The notes beneath the pieces were generated by a model, which made no database searches, was not told where the DNA came from, and saw only the letters and a program-made list of their open reading frames with translations. The position numbers and the translations under genes are program-made. Below are positions 1 through 12,400 of a DNA stretch of 64,000 bases, one piece after another (within the stretch, counting starts at the first letter, position 1; each line of letters begins with the position of its first letter). Source of the stretch: Diploscapter coronatus (taxonomy: Eukaryota; Nematoda; Chromadorea; Rhabditida; Rhabditidae); NCBI GenBank assembly GCA_964036155.1, contig OZ038423.1, forward strand, positions 3,301,249-3,365,248, in the 5' to 3' direction.

Positions 1-50
1 ACCATTCCCCATCCATCCTATGGTATCTCGCTGATCTTGGTCGTCATCTA
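1..50 (+). other. possible 3' end of an upstream coding region
   Basis: From base 3 a + frame reads IPHPSYGISLILVVI and then stops at TAA (48-50). A short hydrophobic end of this kind would suit the last residues of a membrane or GPI-anchored protein whose gene lies left of the window. The stretch is too short for a firm call. Confidence 0.15.
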
Positions 51-1031
51 AGCATGTTATATTTTTAGTCTTCTTGCACCTAGACTTTTTTATTTTGCAT
101 TTTTCATCATAAGCCAGTCTTTATTGGTTTTGACAGAACCGCCCCGAACTGCGCCACAAACTTTTCCAACCGTTAACGACATAACACGTCTTTTCGTTTC
201 CATTTTCCCTCTGCTATTTCTAGCAAATTGAAGAAATAGCGTTGAAAAATGGGAGGAGAAAAAGATTTCCGTGCCGCTAAAGAACAGGATGAAATGCGCG
301 AGCATCCCTGATTAGGAATGCATTCAATGATCCCATTTCGAATCGCCCAGATATCGACAATACGCCTATTTTTCTCGCGTTTTGCGCATTTTTGGGTCAT
401 TATGCGTCTTTGATGGAGAAAGGTCGAATGCGAAAGTTGGAGAGGACTCTGGAACTCGGGATCTTCTTAAGAATTCATCCAGGAAGTTCCAAATACCACG
501 TCATTTACTTGGACTTTTTTCTATTATTGGAAGCGTTTAGGTCAAAAATTTGATAACTTTGAAATTTTCGTCGTAATTTTACGAGGTTCCTCAACTTTTG
601 ACAAATTCAATAGGATCCAAGTTTGTCGCGAGGAAATGCTCCATTAATTTGCTACCTAGACGAGACGATTTATTTCTCGAAACTAGACAGAGTTTCTGAG
701 AATGCCAAATAGAAAAGTGCGGAATATGTCATTTGCACCTGACAAATGAGGATGATATTTGGGAAACTTTGTTCGATAATACTGTCAAATTAAAGCAAAT
801 CCACCAGGTTAGCAGATCGATTAGTAAAAAGTTTGTAGCAGTAATGAAAAATTTGAAACGTAAATGAAAACTACTTACTCATAACTACAAAGTCGAGGTT
901 TATTCTTAAATTCAATTATTTATTTAGGCCACGAAATATCCACGAGAAATTGAATTGAAAAAGATAAAGCGGGGCACTCTACCCTGAAGCATAACAATTT
1001 TCATTAAAAAAACTATAATCTAAACTTTCAG

Positions 1032-2631
1032 GTCCCCTATTTAAAGGCATATGTACGGAGATGAATTTGTGCTGTACGTCAACCGAATGTTTTCCGGATT
1101 ATCGGTGTACAGATTATTTCATTTGCCCTTCGAGGTATTGTAAAGTAAGTTGGAATTTTATTTCCACTTGATAAATTGGGCATGTCCGAAATAATAATTT
1201 GCTTAATAGGGCTATCTTTTCCTGTTTAATAAGTTAGTCATTTTTGATGTGATCAAATTTTATGAAATGCAAAAAATAACATAATTAATTGTTTTTTCAA
1301 AATATTTAATTTCCAGAATGACCACCGACCAGGGATATGTCTAGCCAAGGAATTATGCTGTAGCTCAGGTAAGTGTTTTGTATCTCGTTATTGGTTCAAA
1401 AGATCATTCCAGTTTAATCCAGTTGAGGAATAAAACATACATTTTGAGATTAGGTTATTTGAAATTTCAAAAGAATACAATAGCTTTTATTTTCACTTTA
1501 AGAATGGATGTCAGCAAAAACCAAATTCTTAGTAAAGGGTTTTTTCCAGGGGGCCCGTCGGTTTGGCTTGTTTTCACAACTTTTGTTCAGTTTTTCACGC
1601 TGATTCTCATGGTGATAACCGTTTTTTGAAAATCGATAATTTGGCGGGAAAATTAGCATATTAAAAAATGTGACCCTACCTCGCTGCAGTTTTTCGCGAT
1701 TTTGGTCCTATCAGCAGGAAGATAAAGTTGCTGGAAATTAGCTTATTTGAAAGATAATTGAATTCTGAGTAAAATCACATGTTTTCTATAAAAAAAGTCG
1801 GACAAAGGGTGATAAAATTCGCCGAATGCGTAAAATTAGGATAATTTTCATAGAAGGAAACTTTCAAAAAATTCTAACTTTTAAATGTTCGAACCAAATT
1901 CACTAATTCTTTTTTTATTCGACGGCGTTTAGTCCATAGATTATCAGACAATAAAATGATAATTTTTGAATACCAATTTCTGCAGAAATGCGCATTTTTC
2001 GCGTCATGATTGCGGACTTTCCGGTCCGTACTGCATTTACATGAGTAGCGTGAGCTAATGTTGAAATTTTTCATAGAATCTTGTGAAGCTCTTCAAGTTG
2101 ATCAACTCGTTCCAGAGCTTATTCTAGAATGTGCACACACAAAGCTATGAATTTTTCCGAGGTCGGGTATGTTAAAACTTTAGGCTACCGTAATCTGTTA
2201 CAGTAATCGGCTTTTGAAAACAAACCATACTATGAGAATCAGCGTGAAAAGCTGAACAATATATGTGAAACTCAGTCCGATCGGAGGACCCTGTTCCGAC
2301 CCTCTTTGTTAAGACTTTGATCCCTCCTGATATTCACACCTAATGGAACTTCAATTGTAAGCGTCGAATTTTGTAAAATCCCCCTCGATGACGTTTCAAT
2401 TGAAGGCTTGTTGGAAAAAGTGAATTATGGATTAATTTTTCGTCCTATTCCATTTTTAGACACTTCTATAGAAAGAATTTACCTATAAAATAGATTTCAA
2501 AATGTATTAAATTCTCCAAAATTGTTGATATAGCATTATTATATCATTTCGGATTTGAACTGAAAATTCTATTTAATCATAGCTATTTTAAAATTTCAGA
2601 TGGATGTCAACCCAGCCAAATGTGTCTATAG
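1032..2631 (+). CDS. small secreted cysteine-repeat protein, 5' end not found
   Basis: Three exons join in frame: 1032-1144, 1317-1368 and 2600-2631 (stop TAG), all with GT-AG borders. The product is about 58 residues of a cysteine-dense chain. It holds two copies of one pattern: GIC-x4-LCC-x4-C-x-P-x3-C in the first exon (GICTEMNLCCTSTECFPDYR) and GIC-x4-LCC-x3-C-x-P-x3-C across the last two (GICLAKELCC, then DGCQPSQMCL-stop). The repeat spacing and the exact phase match (0, then 1) are the main support. The first exon must leave one base, and I could not find it or a signal peptide between 1 and 1031. The spacing recalls disulphide-rich WAP- or EB-like modules, but it fits neither exactly, so the family is unknown. 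The 1.2-kb last intron contains a large inverted-repeat element. Confidence 0.6.
1525..2323. mobile_element. inverted-repeat (MITE/foldback) element, about 0.8 kb
   Basis: The segment 1525-1640 reappears in inverted orientation at 2212-2323. The shared core includes TTGTTCAG, then TTTTCACGCTGATTCTCAT, then a run of T followed by AAAA(T/G)CCGAT, with scattered mismatches outward to a GGG-rich end. The arms are about 110 bases and enclose about 570 bases without a credible ORF. It lies in the last intron of the cysteine-repeat gene. The structure is that of a non-autonomous DNA transposon. No flanking target duplication was clear. Confidence 0.6.
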
Positions 2632-4863
2632 CGCTGTATTCTCCATGTCGTCAATTTCCCGAATTCACTCATCCATTCAAACATTCGAAGGAGTGCTTTC
2701 CTCCCCGACAATTTCGAGCAGCATTCCGTTACTATACAATGTCTATCGGACGCGCCATTCACCACAAAATTTGCCTCAAATACACAAAGTCGTGATTCTA
2801 TTATGTTTCAAAATTATTGTAGTTTGGAGATAATATGACTTTTTGCCTGTTTAGGTTTTGATAATCTATCTGATAAAAACTAAAATTGGTGTTTTCTTTT
2901 AAATATAATGAAATTTTGAGTAGATAAACAATATTCTAGTTTGAAAGTGTAATTTTTGGGAACCTGAACTTTGGATAATTTTGTAGAAAAGAACTTTTTT
3001 TTTTCAAAAAAAAAGTTATATCATTTCCGAATCACCCAAAAATATGATCTTCCCTCAAACTATGATTATGATTATTGCAATTTAACAAAAAAAATCCTAT
3101 AAAAATCGCACATTTACGTATTTCAATAACGATTTCCCCACTGGAAATGAAGTTATTGATATTGTTTTCGGTTTTCATTAATTTATAAACATTGTTTTAA
3201 TTTAATCATTTATTTATTTATTTTCATTTTATACATTGCAAATAGTTCGATGGAAAACACATGAAATGTCAATTTGAATATGCAACATTTTGAGTGTCGG
3301 TGACGGCAGAAAGTCAATTGAAATATGGCAAGTTTCGGGAAATTACCAAACACAAATATGCAACAAGGATTTGGAAGATTCGATTGGTAGATGAGTATTT
3401 GATACCTTCAGAAAAGCTGCTCTTATACACAAATTAACCAATCCAAACTTTCGAATTAAAACCTCGAATCAGCAAAAACTATTCCTGTCGATTCGAAACA
3501 ATTCAAGAAATTCAATATGATTGCTAAAATTCGATATTTGATCATGATCATAGTTCAGATTTGATACGTGGTTTTGGTGGCAGTCAGATTTGGAAAAAAT
3601 CGAAAATGTTTCAGATTTTCTGAAAACCGCTTCAGAAATTACTTTGAAACAATTATACGCTTTGATAGACTTATATTGAAATGTTATTTCGAGGTAATCT
3701 ACGCATTAAAAGAAAAGCAAGATCTACGAGTACTTTCTTCCCAGGTTCGAGTACTTGTTGCGGGTATAGAACGTTTTATACAGGAGCGAGACGTTTCTCT
3801 AACAACGATAAGGAAACAGCCACTTTTTAGAATTTGTTGAAAAAACGTTTCACTCCCTATAAAAAGTCATTCATCACTTTTTGCTAAATATGGGAAGAAA
3901 GTACTCATAAATAAGTACATTTCAACGAAATGAATTGAAATTCGAACTGTGAGCTGAGGATGAATAGACTTGAGTCGTAACAACCATTCGACAACCAAAA
4001 TAAGGTAATATGAAAGAAAATTGCAAATGAAACAGAGCACCTAAATATATAAGTTTAACTTTGTCAGATATCATAAGAAAAATTCGACTGTTTCGTAACA
4101 CCTTTAAAATACTGTCATCCAAAAAATACCTTCAAATTTTTCTGGAAATATCGAGAGTATTTCAGGAACTATTTCGTAACGTCATTGTTTTCACATGATA
4201 TATGACAAAGTGCAACATTTTACAACGCATGTGATCTCACTGAATTTTATTTTTTCGAAATCTACTAAGAGTTTAATATTTGAAAATACTAATTCCGTCT
4301 TAATTTTACGATTCCATACGATAAGCGCCTTTTTATTTCAAATTCTGATGGGATTGAAGTTATTCCTTCAGAGCGCCAAGATCAAACTGCGCTTTAGTCA
4401 AAATTTTCTAATGAATAATAAAATTGTAAAGGTCACATTCATTGATATTTTTTTGCAAAAAACGGAAGATAAGTGAATTGAACGGGCGAATGACCTCCCT
4501 CAGGCGGGGAGACATACCACTTGACCACTTGGACACGAAATTATAGAGGACACGTCATTACTTTGCTGAATATAAAGATTCTGAAAAGAAACACAAAGAA
4601 CAAACCGGAATACATTTGTCTAGAAAATTGGAAAAAGTCATACGCAATTGAATATTTCTAGAACGTACAAGTTGAAATGATCAGAAGTGAGCGGCTTTTT
4701 TTTTTTCGAAAACGAGCAATCTTTCAATTAGGCATTTTAGATCTTCAAAAATTAAAAACATTTAATAGAGTTTTCAAAAATAGAAAATTCCATTTTGTTT
4801 GAAAGCAAAATTGTAAACATCCCAAAAACACGTTGAAAAGTTGCTCAGACTTCTAAAAAAATA
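2632..4863. other. spacer between convergent genes
   Basis: AT-rich sequence between the end of the cysteine-repeat gene (+) and the tetraspanin stop codon (-). An open frame at 3568-3840 (+) encodes 90 residues (ALKEKQDLRVLSSQVRVLVA in its middle), but it has no exon borders, signal or recognised motif, so I do not call it a gene. Nothing else is visible. Confidence 0.5.
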
Positions 4864-7800
4864 TCAGGACTTCTCCTTCTTATTGGCGGTATCAGGTTTT
4901 GAGCTTTGTTGCTGTTTATCATGCGCTTGATTTGTCTTGTTCTGCTGTTGCATTTGTTGCTGTTGTTGCTGCTGTTTCTGGACCAGATCCGACTGTTGAA
5001 GAACCCATTGTTGGGTCCTTGCGTGGGCGGATCCAACCATTTGTTGTGGAGAGGAGACGGGTGGGTGAGTAGGTCGAGGGGGGTTCGGATGAGTTTGCAC
5101 CGGCACCAGAGGAGGTGGTCCGGCGGATCGTTTTCTTCGTTGCTTCGGAGCGGATTCGGTCGATGACTGCTTCGGCAGTACCCGTGTCGGAGATGCACTT
5201 TGCGTTCGCACTTTGCCGGGGATTGGTTGTGCCTTCTGTAAGTCATATTCGTAGTGATTTTAGCGATTTTATATTCTTCACTGCCTCGCCAAGTTGGAAA
5301 TTGCGAGTCAAGCTGCTTTCCAAAATATCTTGTAAGTAGTCGATTTTTAGGTAAATTTCGAAATTGTTAAGAATCAGTGGTAATGCAATTCATGGGTTAG
5401 TTTTTTCATGAGTATGATACCTGAGCGTTCGGCAGTGGAGGCACGGGGATATCTGGGGGTGGAGGCTTAGGCCGCTAAAATATCACAGCATTAGGTTTTT
5501 CAAATGCATCACTTTCTACAGACTATTTTTGCATTCACCCTCCAAATCAGCTTTTGCGCAAGTCAAAATTCAAATTTTTTACTGATTAGCCCACAAAATC
5601 TTCTTCTGGCGATAATCATGAAATTTGCGTTAAAAATATGGTATTCGTTTTCAACTATTTTCAAAAGTTTAACATTACGAAACTTTTCGGGACATGACTA
5701 AAGTACGAATGCCTGGTATTCTCTAGCATTTTCCAATAAGTCTGGGTGCAGCTTTATGTGCGCATTCCTAGTGTCCTAATATCATCGGCCTAACTCGCGT
5801 CTTTTTCATCCCGGGTTTAACGATAATCACCGACTTCACCGATAAATACCGATAATCGCTGATAAGGCTGACAATCCGAATCCTTTGTCCATATTCAACA
5901 TTTGCATGGAGAATAATCGGATCGTAGTTTCATGTGATGAAGGGACTGCTTTATTCCAAAACATGACGATTTTCGCCGAAATACAAATTTTGCAGGGAAT
6001 TTAGCCATTTCAGCGGGATTTTGATAGTTTGAGATCCAAAATAAATGTAAGCCAGAACAAAACTGAGATTAGCATTATGAAAGTCCTGTGCGACATGATA
6101 ATGCATCTCTATATTTTGCATAGACCAGGTATATACAGATTTCAAAAAGGAATCATTGAGATAGTTTTTGAACAAGAGTATAGCTTCGTCGTCTCAATAT
6201 TTGGGTGTTGCATTATTTGAAGGCGCAAAAATCGATAGAAACATTTTTGAAAATTGCACATATCTATTGACCTTGCATAAATATATGCGTACTTTTGATT
6301 TTGATATGAGTGAATTTTCATACTTGAGCCTGTACTGGGGGAGGTTTGATGATCGGATTTGCCGCCTGTCCTTCTTCGGCGGCCCTCATATCGCTTCTGT
6401 CCCGCTTCCGCTGATGTCGCTCCTTCTTCTGCCTTCTCTCATTCCGTCTGGCTTCTCGCTCCAGAAGATAGTGCTGATGGTCGATCTGCTTCGCGAGAAT
6501 GTTCGTCAGACACACAGAGAGGCACTGAATATTTAGGAATCATTTTAACTTCGACTAATTTAAAGTTACTTATTTAATAAGAACGGGAAGACGTAAGGAT
6601 TAGAGTCTCAATAGGATTGCAATTTGCAAAACAACTCGACCACAGTCAATTTTGTTGAAACGTGCTATTCTTTACCAGTTTTTGAGTGAATAAACTTGAG
6701 TGTGATACAGTAAAAGAATTTTTTGAACTTAAGAAATTGTTAAGAAGATCGACTAACTTTATAAGCATTGATAAAGAGCTGTCTATCAAAAACAATAATT
6801 CAACAGTGTCAAGGCAGTATTCTTTTGAAATGTATTCCATTGGTATACAAATGAAAATGCTGTTTACCACAGGAACGATGATCAGCGCGACTGCAGCCCC
6901 GATGTGGACTGCATGTGACTCGAAGACGGACTTGAGTGGCTGCAGACATCCTCTCGTGTAGACGTCCCTCTCCAAGTCTTCCGGTCGCTTCGTCAGAGCT
7001 CCTTGCCAACACTCTAACGATCTCATTGCTGGCAGAAGAGGATTCGAGGAACCGGCCTGAAATAGGTTACAGATGATTTTGTGATTACTTGATGCTGGTT
7101 ATCAATGGTTTTCCTTCGGCAATTCCTGCCGATATAAAGCAAGTTTGAGAATATCAAAATTTCCTGAGCTATGCAACAGAAGATTTTGAATGCAAATTTA
7201 CTTTAATGGGAACTTGAAGAGGACGTTAACAGGAAAGCAAATCAATAAACATTTCAAAATGGTTATTACCGCCTCAGAAATGACGCTCTTCTTGCAGCAG
7301 GAGTAGGGCACTCCGCACTTCTCCGGCTGCGGATTCGTCGCCGTGCAATTGAACGTGTAGCTGAGATTCCAGTCGCGAGCTGACGAGACTCCACAACATT
7401 GCAGCTGAAAATCATTATTTACGAATAAGTTCTTTGCCGTTTGAAAAATATGCTCCAAATTATATCACAATTTAGTTTCGGTAAGAATTCAAATGAACAT
7501 GTCCCTTGAATTTACGGTATAAAAGTTTTAAACTAAAAATCTGAATTAAGCACTGTTTGTTTAATAGCAGTTCTGGGATCGATTATTCTCTGAAACCTAC
7601 ATTTTCCTGCATCGAATCGACTATGTCGGCGAGGTTTCGATTTGTGTGGTAGTTTTTGATCGCATAGATGAGCAGCGAATACGCAGAAATACCTGTAATT
7701 TCTATAGAAAATCTCAAGTTATACTAATTCTAAATTAGAAAAGTTCGAAAATTCGGATCAGTAGTTGCATCGTAGCATCGTACAGATGAAATAGGATCCT

Positions 7801-9378
7801 GAGTTTGGCAGAGCAAAGAATCTTTGTCTATACTATTTTGTATGAAACGATGCAACAGTTGCAACTACGCTTCCAGGTCCCCGAAACATTCACCTTCACT
7901 CGTATCCGCGTAGAAGAGAATAAATAATAGAAATGTAGCTACGACGACTAGAATATAACACAGGAATACACATAGGGCGAACTAAATAGTTTTTTTTCGT
8001 AATTTTATGAATTTAGTTTTGACTTACAGATTTCAATAAGAAAATATTGTCCCGCAACGCTCCTAAAGAGCCGAGCATCGAAATTATACATATTGTGATT
8101 CCTGAAAATTTTATGTTTTAGAGAAATTGCAGTCGACTAAAATCAAATCAGTTTTGAGTCTGGACTAATTTCTGTCTGTCCGATTTTAAAATTTCCAAAA
8201 ATTGACTGGATATACTTTGAGAAACGTGTTAGGTTATTATTGATTGGAGAGAACGCGTCGATATTCAAAAGCTACACGCTATTCGTCTCGTTTCCCTTCT
8301 ACTCGACTCACTATTTCGCTCCAAATTCGATTTCTAATTGCTACATGAATATCGACTTTCTCTCCAATCAAATCAACGATATCAGATTTCAGCACTGTAG
8401 GTGAGCTATCATTATTCCCTTCAAATTGGTTATTCGTTTCGAAATTTTCAGAATACAATAATTATTCTCTCAGACAACTCAAAAGTCAGTTTCTAAACCT
8501 CGAACGCGCTATTCAGAATAATTTCGTAATTGTCGAAGTTTAGAATCGACCTTCGAACGAAAATTGTGTCTAATGAAACTGGTTTTGAAAATTATCTACA
8601 AAGAAGGAAATTTTCGATTTTTTCTGGAAACTTGCCTAAAACAGATAAGAAAATGGCAGGGTTGAGGATGACGTCGACGAGCTTGACTTCGCGGAAATCT
8701 TTCACGAATAAATAGACGCCCAGAGCGAGAATCGCTACACCAATTAGCTGAAAATTTGGAGATTAATATAATTTTAGATAAGATTCAAAATAGTCGATGC
8801 TTAAGGATTGTGAATAATTTCGATAATAGCGTTCCCATTTTCAAAAATATTTTGATCCATTCATGAATATTTGATGTAAGTTTCAAGATCTTTCATAATA
8901 AAGCTATCATTGAAAGAAAAACTACTTACAAAAACGATAAAGTTAAACGAGAAGACGGTGTATTTGAGGCACGTCGAGATCTCTTGCCTGGAAAATTGCA
9001 ATTGGTTGATCTTCAGGTTGGAAATTGACTTTCGCAATTCCTTCACATGTTTTTTCGACATTTTAGCTACATTATAATTGTACCATGTGTTGATTTTTTC
9101 TTGGTGCCGAAAATGTCACTAGATTGTGGGATGAACGTTGTATTTGTTCTTTCGGTTCAAAATGCTGCTACTTTTACATAATTAACTTAAATTAGGATTA
9201 TACGTAGGTTGGAGTTTCATGATGCAAGAAAATGTCATTACATGGCCAAATTGACTTATACGCATATCACTATTTCAAATATGTATTTTTTAGAATTAAA
9301 CAAGTACCTAGGTTTGAATTTTTTCTTGGCTCGATTTGTGATTCTAGCCTCCTGCTGGGGCTGCTGCATGAGACCCAT
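4864..9378 (-). CDS. TspanC8-class tetraspanin with long Pro/Gln-rich C-terminal tail
   Basis: Eleven exons, all in phase: 9378-9308, 8987-8930, 8747-8636, 8101-8028, 7981-7894, 7692-7601, 7404-7270, 7056-6868, 6524-6324, 5474-5421, 5235-4864; 481 aa from the first in-frame ATG. Four membrane segments are visible: TVFSFNFIVFLIGVAILALG, ITICIISMLGSLGALRDNIF, FALCVFLCYILVVVATFLL and GAAVALIIVPV. The large loop carries CCG, FNC, EKCGVPYSCC, CW and RGC, which is eight cysteines. That is the mark of the TspanC8 subgroup, which in animals escorts the ADAM10 protease and in C. elegans (TSP-12, TSP-14) promotes BMP signalling. CLSVC after the last membrane helix is a likely palmitoylation site. Unusually, the cytoplasmic tail then runs about 200 residues: a basic charged helix, PPP motifs and a poly-Gln stretch. 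Intron 3 uses a GC donor. I cannot decide between tsp-12 and tsp-14 orthology. Confidence 0.93.
7761..7870. repeat. MITE-like inverted repeat, family with GTTGCATCGT ends (copy 1)
   Basis: AGTAGTTGCATCGTAGCATC at the left pairs with AACGATGCAACAGTTGCAACT at the right. It lies in the intron between tetraspanin exons 5 and 6. Its reverse complement resembles 30138-30242: both run from GTTGCATCGTT through a CAT to AAA-GTATAG. Confidence 0.45.
8236..8377. mobile_element. MITE with GATTGGAGAGAA terminal inverted repeats (copy 1)
   Basis: ATTGATTGGAGAGAACG, then TCGATATTCA at the left, is mirrored by TGAATATCGACTTTCTCTCC, then AATC, at the right. Its reverse complement matches 45524-45657 along the whole length (for example AATTAGAAATCGAATTT and GCGAAATA), roughly three bases in four. 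It occupies the intron between tetraspanin exons 3 and 4. Two dispersed copies plus terminal inverted repeats make a non-autonomous DNA transposon the best call. Confidence 0.7.
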
Positions 9379-9490
9379 CCGTTCTGCGTCTCCGCCTCCT
9401 CTGCTGACTCTGTCAACTCCGACTCTGCCAGTCCCAGATTTGCTTGACTTGCCTCCAACGCGCCCACCGACACCGAACCCGAACGCGCCA
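9379..9490 (-). other. glycine-rich 5' extension of the tetraspanin first exon
   Basis: The tetraspanin reading frame stays open upstream of its first ATG (9378) through a Gly/Ser/Arg-rich stretch including VGAFGFGVGGRVGGKSSKSG and RVGVDRVSRGGGDAER. No in-frame ATG precedes the first stop, near 9570, so if this part is translated it must be joined to an upstream exon. A possible acceptor is TTCTGATTTAAG near 9490. The composition is unlike the neighbouring AT-rich DNA, so I think it is coding in a long isoform. Confidence 0.45.
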
Positions 9491-12400
9491 ACGCTTAAAT
9501 CAGAATCATCAGTAAATTTACCGACGACACAATTACGATAAGAATATTTTGTCGATGACGCAATAATTAATCATTATGCGAAAGCTCACACTAACTAGAG
9601 TCGAAAATTTCGAAGAGAAACAGGGATGTTGACGGAGGGTAGTGTGAAAAATTTTCTTGCAATATAGCTCAGTGCACAATTTCTAAATGGTATTGCAGTG
9701 CGAAATTTTGCTACTCTGACATCACCCCTTATTAGGGAAGGAATTAATGAACTATCAAAGAAACAGTAGAAAACATTGAAAGAGCGAGATTCCGGCAGAG
9801 TGCCAACATGCAAGAAGGAATAGCAATATTGGCATGGGAAAGCAGTTACTAAATGACGGAGGGTATTTCAAACAACTGATGGAGTGTCCCCTAGTTAAGC
9901 CCTCCATCACTTAATGAAATTCCCCTCGTCTTCCGTCATATAGTTATCGCCACACGCACAGGAATGATAGGAATGGTTTCATGATATGTAGGAGTGCTAC
10001 CATATGGAAGAATGATATTTTCAATATGCTTTTGATATGCATTTCAACAAAGGAAGATGAGTAAAGCATGAGTAAACTATACTTTTACTTTGTAAAAGTT
10101 TCCATGCTCAAGCGGCGAAGCTGTGATTGGTTTATGGTAGGTCCGGCAAAATGAAAATAATAGAATGACGTTGCAAATTAATCTCCAATAAGACTAGGAA
10201 GATTATTTAACTTTACTTTGAAAAGTTCTCATGACCGGTAGAAGTTAACGATTGATCTATGCCAGATTCAGTAATTGGCGTGGCAATTCAAGAATAAAAA
10301 GTGAGTGGTAGTAAAATGAAAGTTGAAGTTATGTCCGACAAAGGCATGTTCAAAGCGAAATGGGGGAAATGTGTTTTGTTTCTGGGAAGAATGGAGAAAT
10401 GGAGAAATGAATAAACGAAATGGGAACAAACATCGTGGGTCGGAAAATCGGGGGATGCGCCAAACAAAAACCACTGTGGGAAATTCGCAGCAGTCCGAAG
10501 TCAAGTGCTTTGTATGGAAATTCACGCAAGCAGCGATTCAAGGACTGAAAGATCTGCTGAAACTGCTGCACGAAAATCAATGACAACAGTTTTTCCCAAT
10601 AGTGCATTTTCATAAGGAAACGCGCAGATTTCGCCACTTGACATTAGCGATTTTCCGTAAGGATAATCGTAAATCAATGGAACAAAAGATGATCACTTGT
10701 ATTAGATTGAAGATAAATATCCATGTGAATTTGTAAACCTATTTCAATAGCAACTATAGTCAAGATTTTGAAGCGAGTAAATTAAAGCAATAGAAAAGGG
10801 TGTAAATGAGTTCATAGGCGGATTTTTAACCTTATATTAATTATGCATGATCAAGGCGTAAATTTGAGTTTTTAATGCAGTAAACGGCAGATCTTGGCTA
10901 ATTTGGGCTAATACCAAATATCAAATCAAAATTTTAAAAGATATTTTTCGAATTTTTGAAACATCCATAAAAATCGCTATTCCGAATCAATAATACTCGT
11001 TGAAAAAGTGAAGAAGCAATATGTACAATGTACACGTTTGTTCTATATATTGCACCATACCTCATTTCACTCCGACTTCTCTTCTCCAGGCTATTTTCAA
11101 CTTCTCTAATTCCCTGCTCAAATTATCGCGTTTGGAAAAGCAATTCAAATCAATTAGGAGGTGGGCTGAGAGACGAAAGACGAGATGGAGAAAGACCGAA
11201 TGAGCTGAGTAAGCCAATTTGAGGGTGCTGATGACATTCTTGGCAGGAAGATGAAAGGTTACAAGACAATAAATGAGGAAAACTAGCAACCGTATGATAA
11301 TGGATGAAAACCAAGGTCTGTGAAAGAAGAAGACTTTGAAAACATTATTGGTATGAGGAAGGAATGAGGAACAGTCATGAGTAGAATAATTCTTTTGAGT
11401 TGCGATGATGACGAGCATAAGATGACAGGTATGAGACAATACGGCGAGAATTGTGCAACTAACTACGCGATAATTAACGATGAGAAGAACGTTATTGAAG
11501 AAAGACCTTGAAAATGTATGATGGCACAAGATTGAAATGAGCAACAGTGGAATGGAAGTTTGTAGATGTATGGGTTACAAGACAATACAAGATGGAAGGT
11601 TCATTCTTTGAAGACAATGAGTGAAAAAGTTCGAAGTCAAGACCTTGAAATGCATTCTTTGGCATTGAAAACGTAATAAGCACAGTAAGATGACTGATGA
11701 GTGGTAGAAGATGAAGGAGTACAAGATAAAACAATGAAAAGTGCAACAGTATTTCAAAATGAAAGTTAGAAATTGATGGCGTATTTGGCTAGACGGAGCA
11801 AATTTGAAGACACATTCGCTGATTTGTTCAAGATTGAAACATATAAGTGGTAGAAATAAATTAAGAAGAACTATAGAGGTCAAAATAGCATGATTGGAGT
11901 GGCATCTGGCGTAAGCTTCAATTTAATTAAAAAACAAATGAAATTTTTTCATAATAATGTTTTCGAGACAGCGGCAGATTAGAAATGAAAAAAATGATAG
12001 TTTTGAACGTAAAACATCTTGTTACTTTGGTCAAACCACACAACTCCCTAGTGGTCAGAGAATCAGGTGAGTAATTCAACAGCACTTTGCAGTCTTACGG
12101 ATTAGGTTCAATAGCTCAGTTGGATAAGTGAAAGTCAAAACAAGTACTACTTTTTTTCGCAAAAAGAAACAACGCTACTGGTCTGGAGAGGTCATTTTGA
12201 GGGGGAACGAGATGGTTTTTCACCACTCTATTTAGACACGCAACGGTTAGAAATGCATGAGTTTCCTTACTCGGAAATATACTAGAATTTAAAGTTGTAC
12301 ATGCCTAGAACAAAGAACGGAAAGTGTAAAGAAATTTTAAAATCTCACTATCGTTAGTGTGCCATTTTCGGATATTGCATGAAAATATTTAATCATGAAA

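Noticed and set aside
5951..6175. coding exon in the large tetraspanin intron
   Set aside because: Open on both strands at AT-rich composition, with no phase-compatible borders; exon 9 joins exon 10 directly in frame.
11062..11544. 160-codon ORF on the minus strand
   Set aside because: Other frames are open at the same place, the composition follows the purine skew, and no splice borders or motifs were seen.
12105..12140. tRNA-like ATAGCTCAGTTGGATAAGTG
   Set aside because: Resembles a D arm only; no anticodon stem, T arm or acceptor pairing follows.
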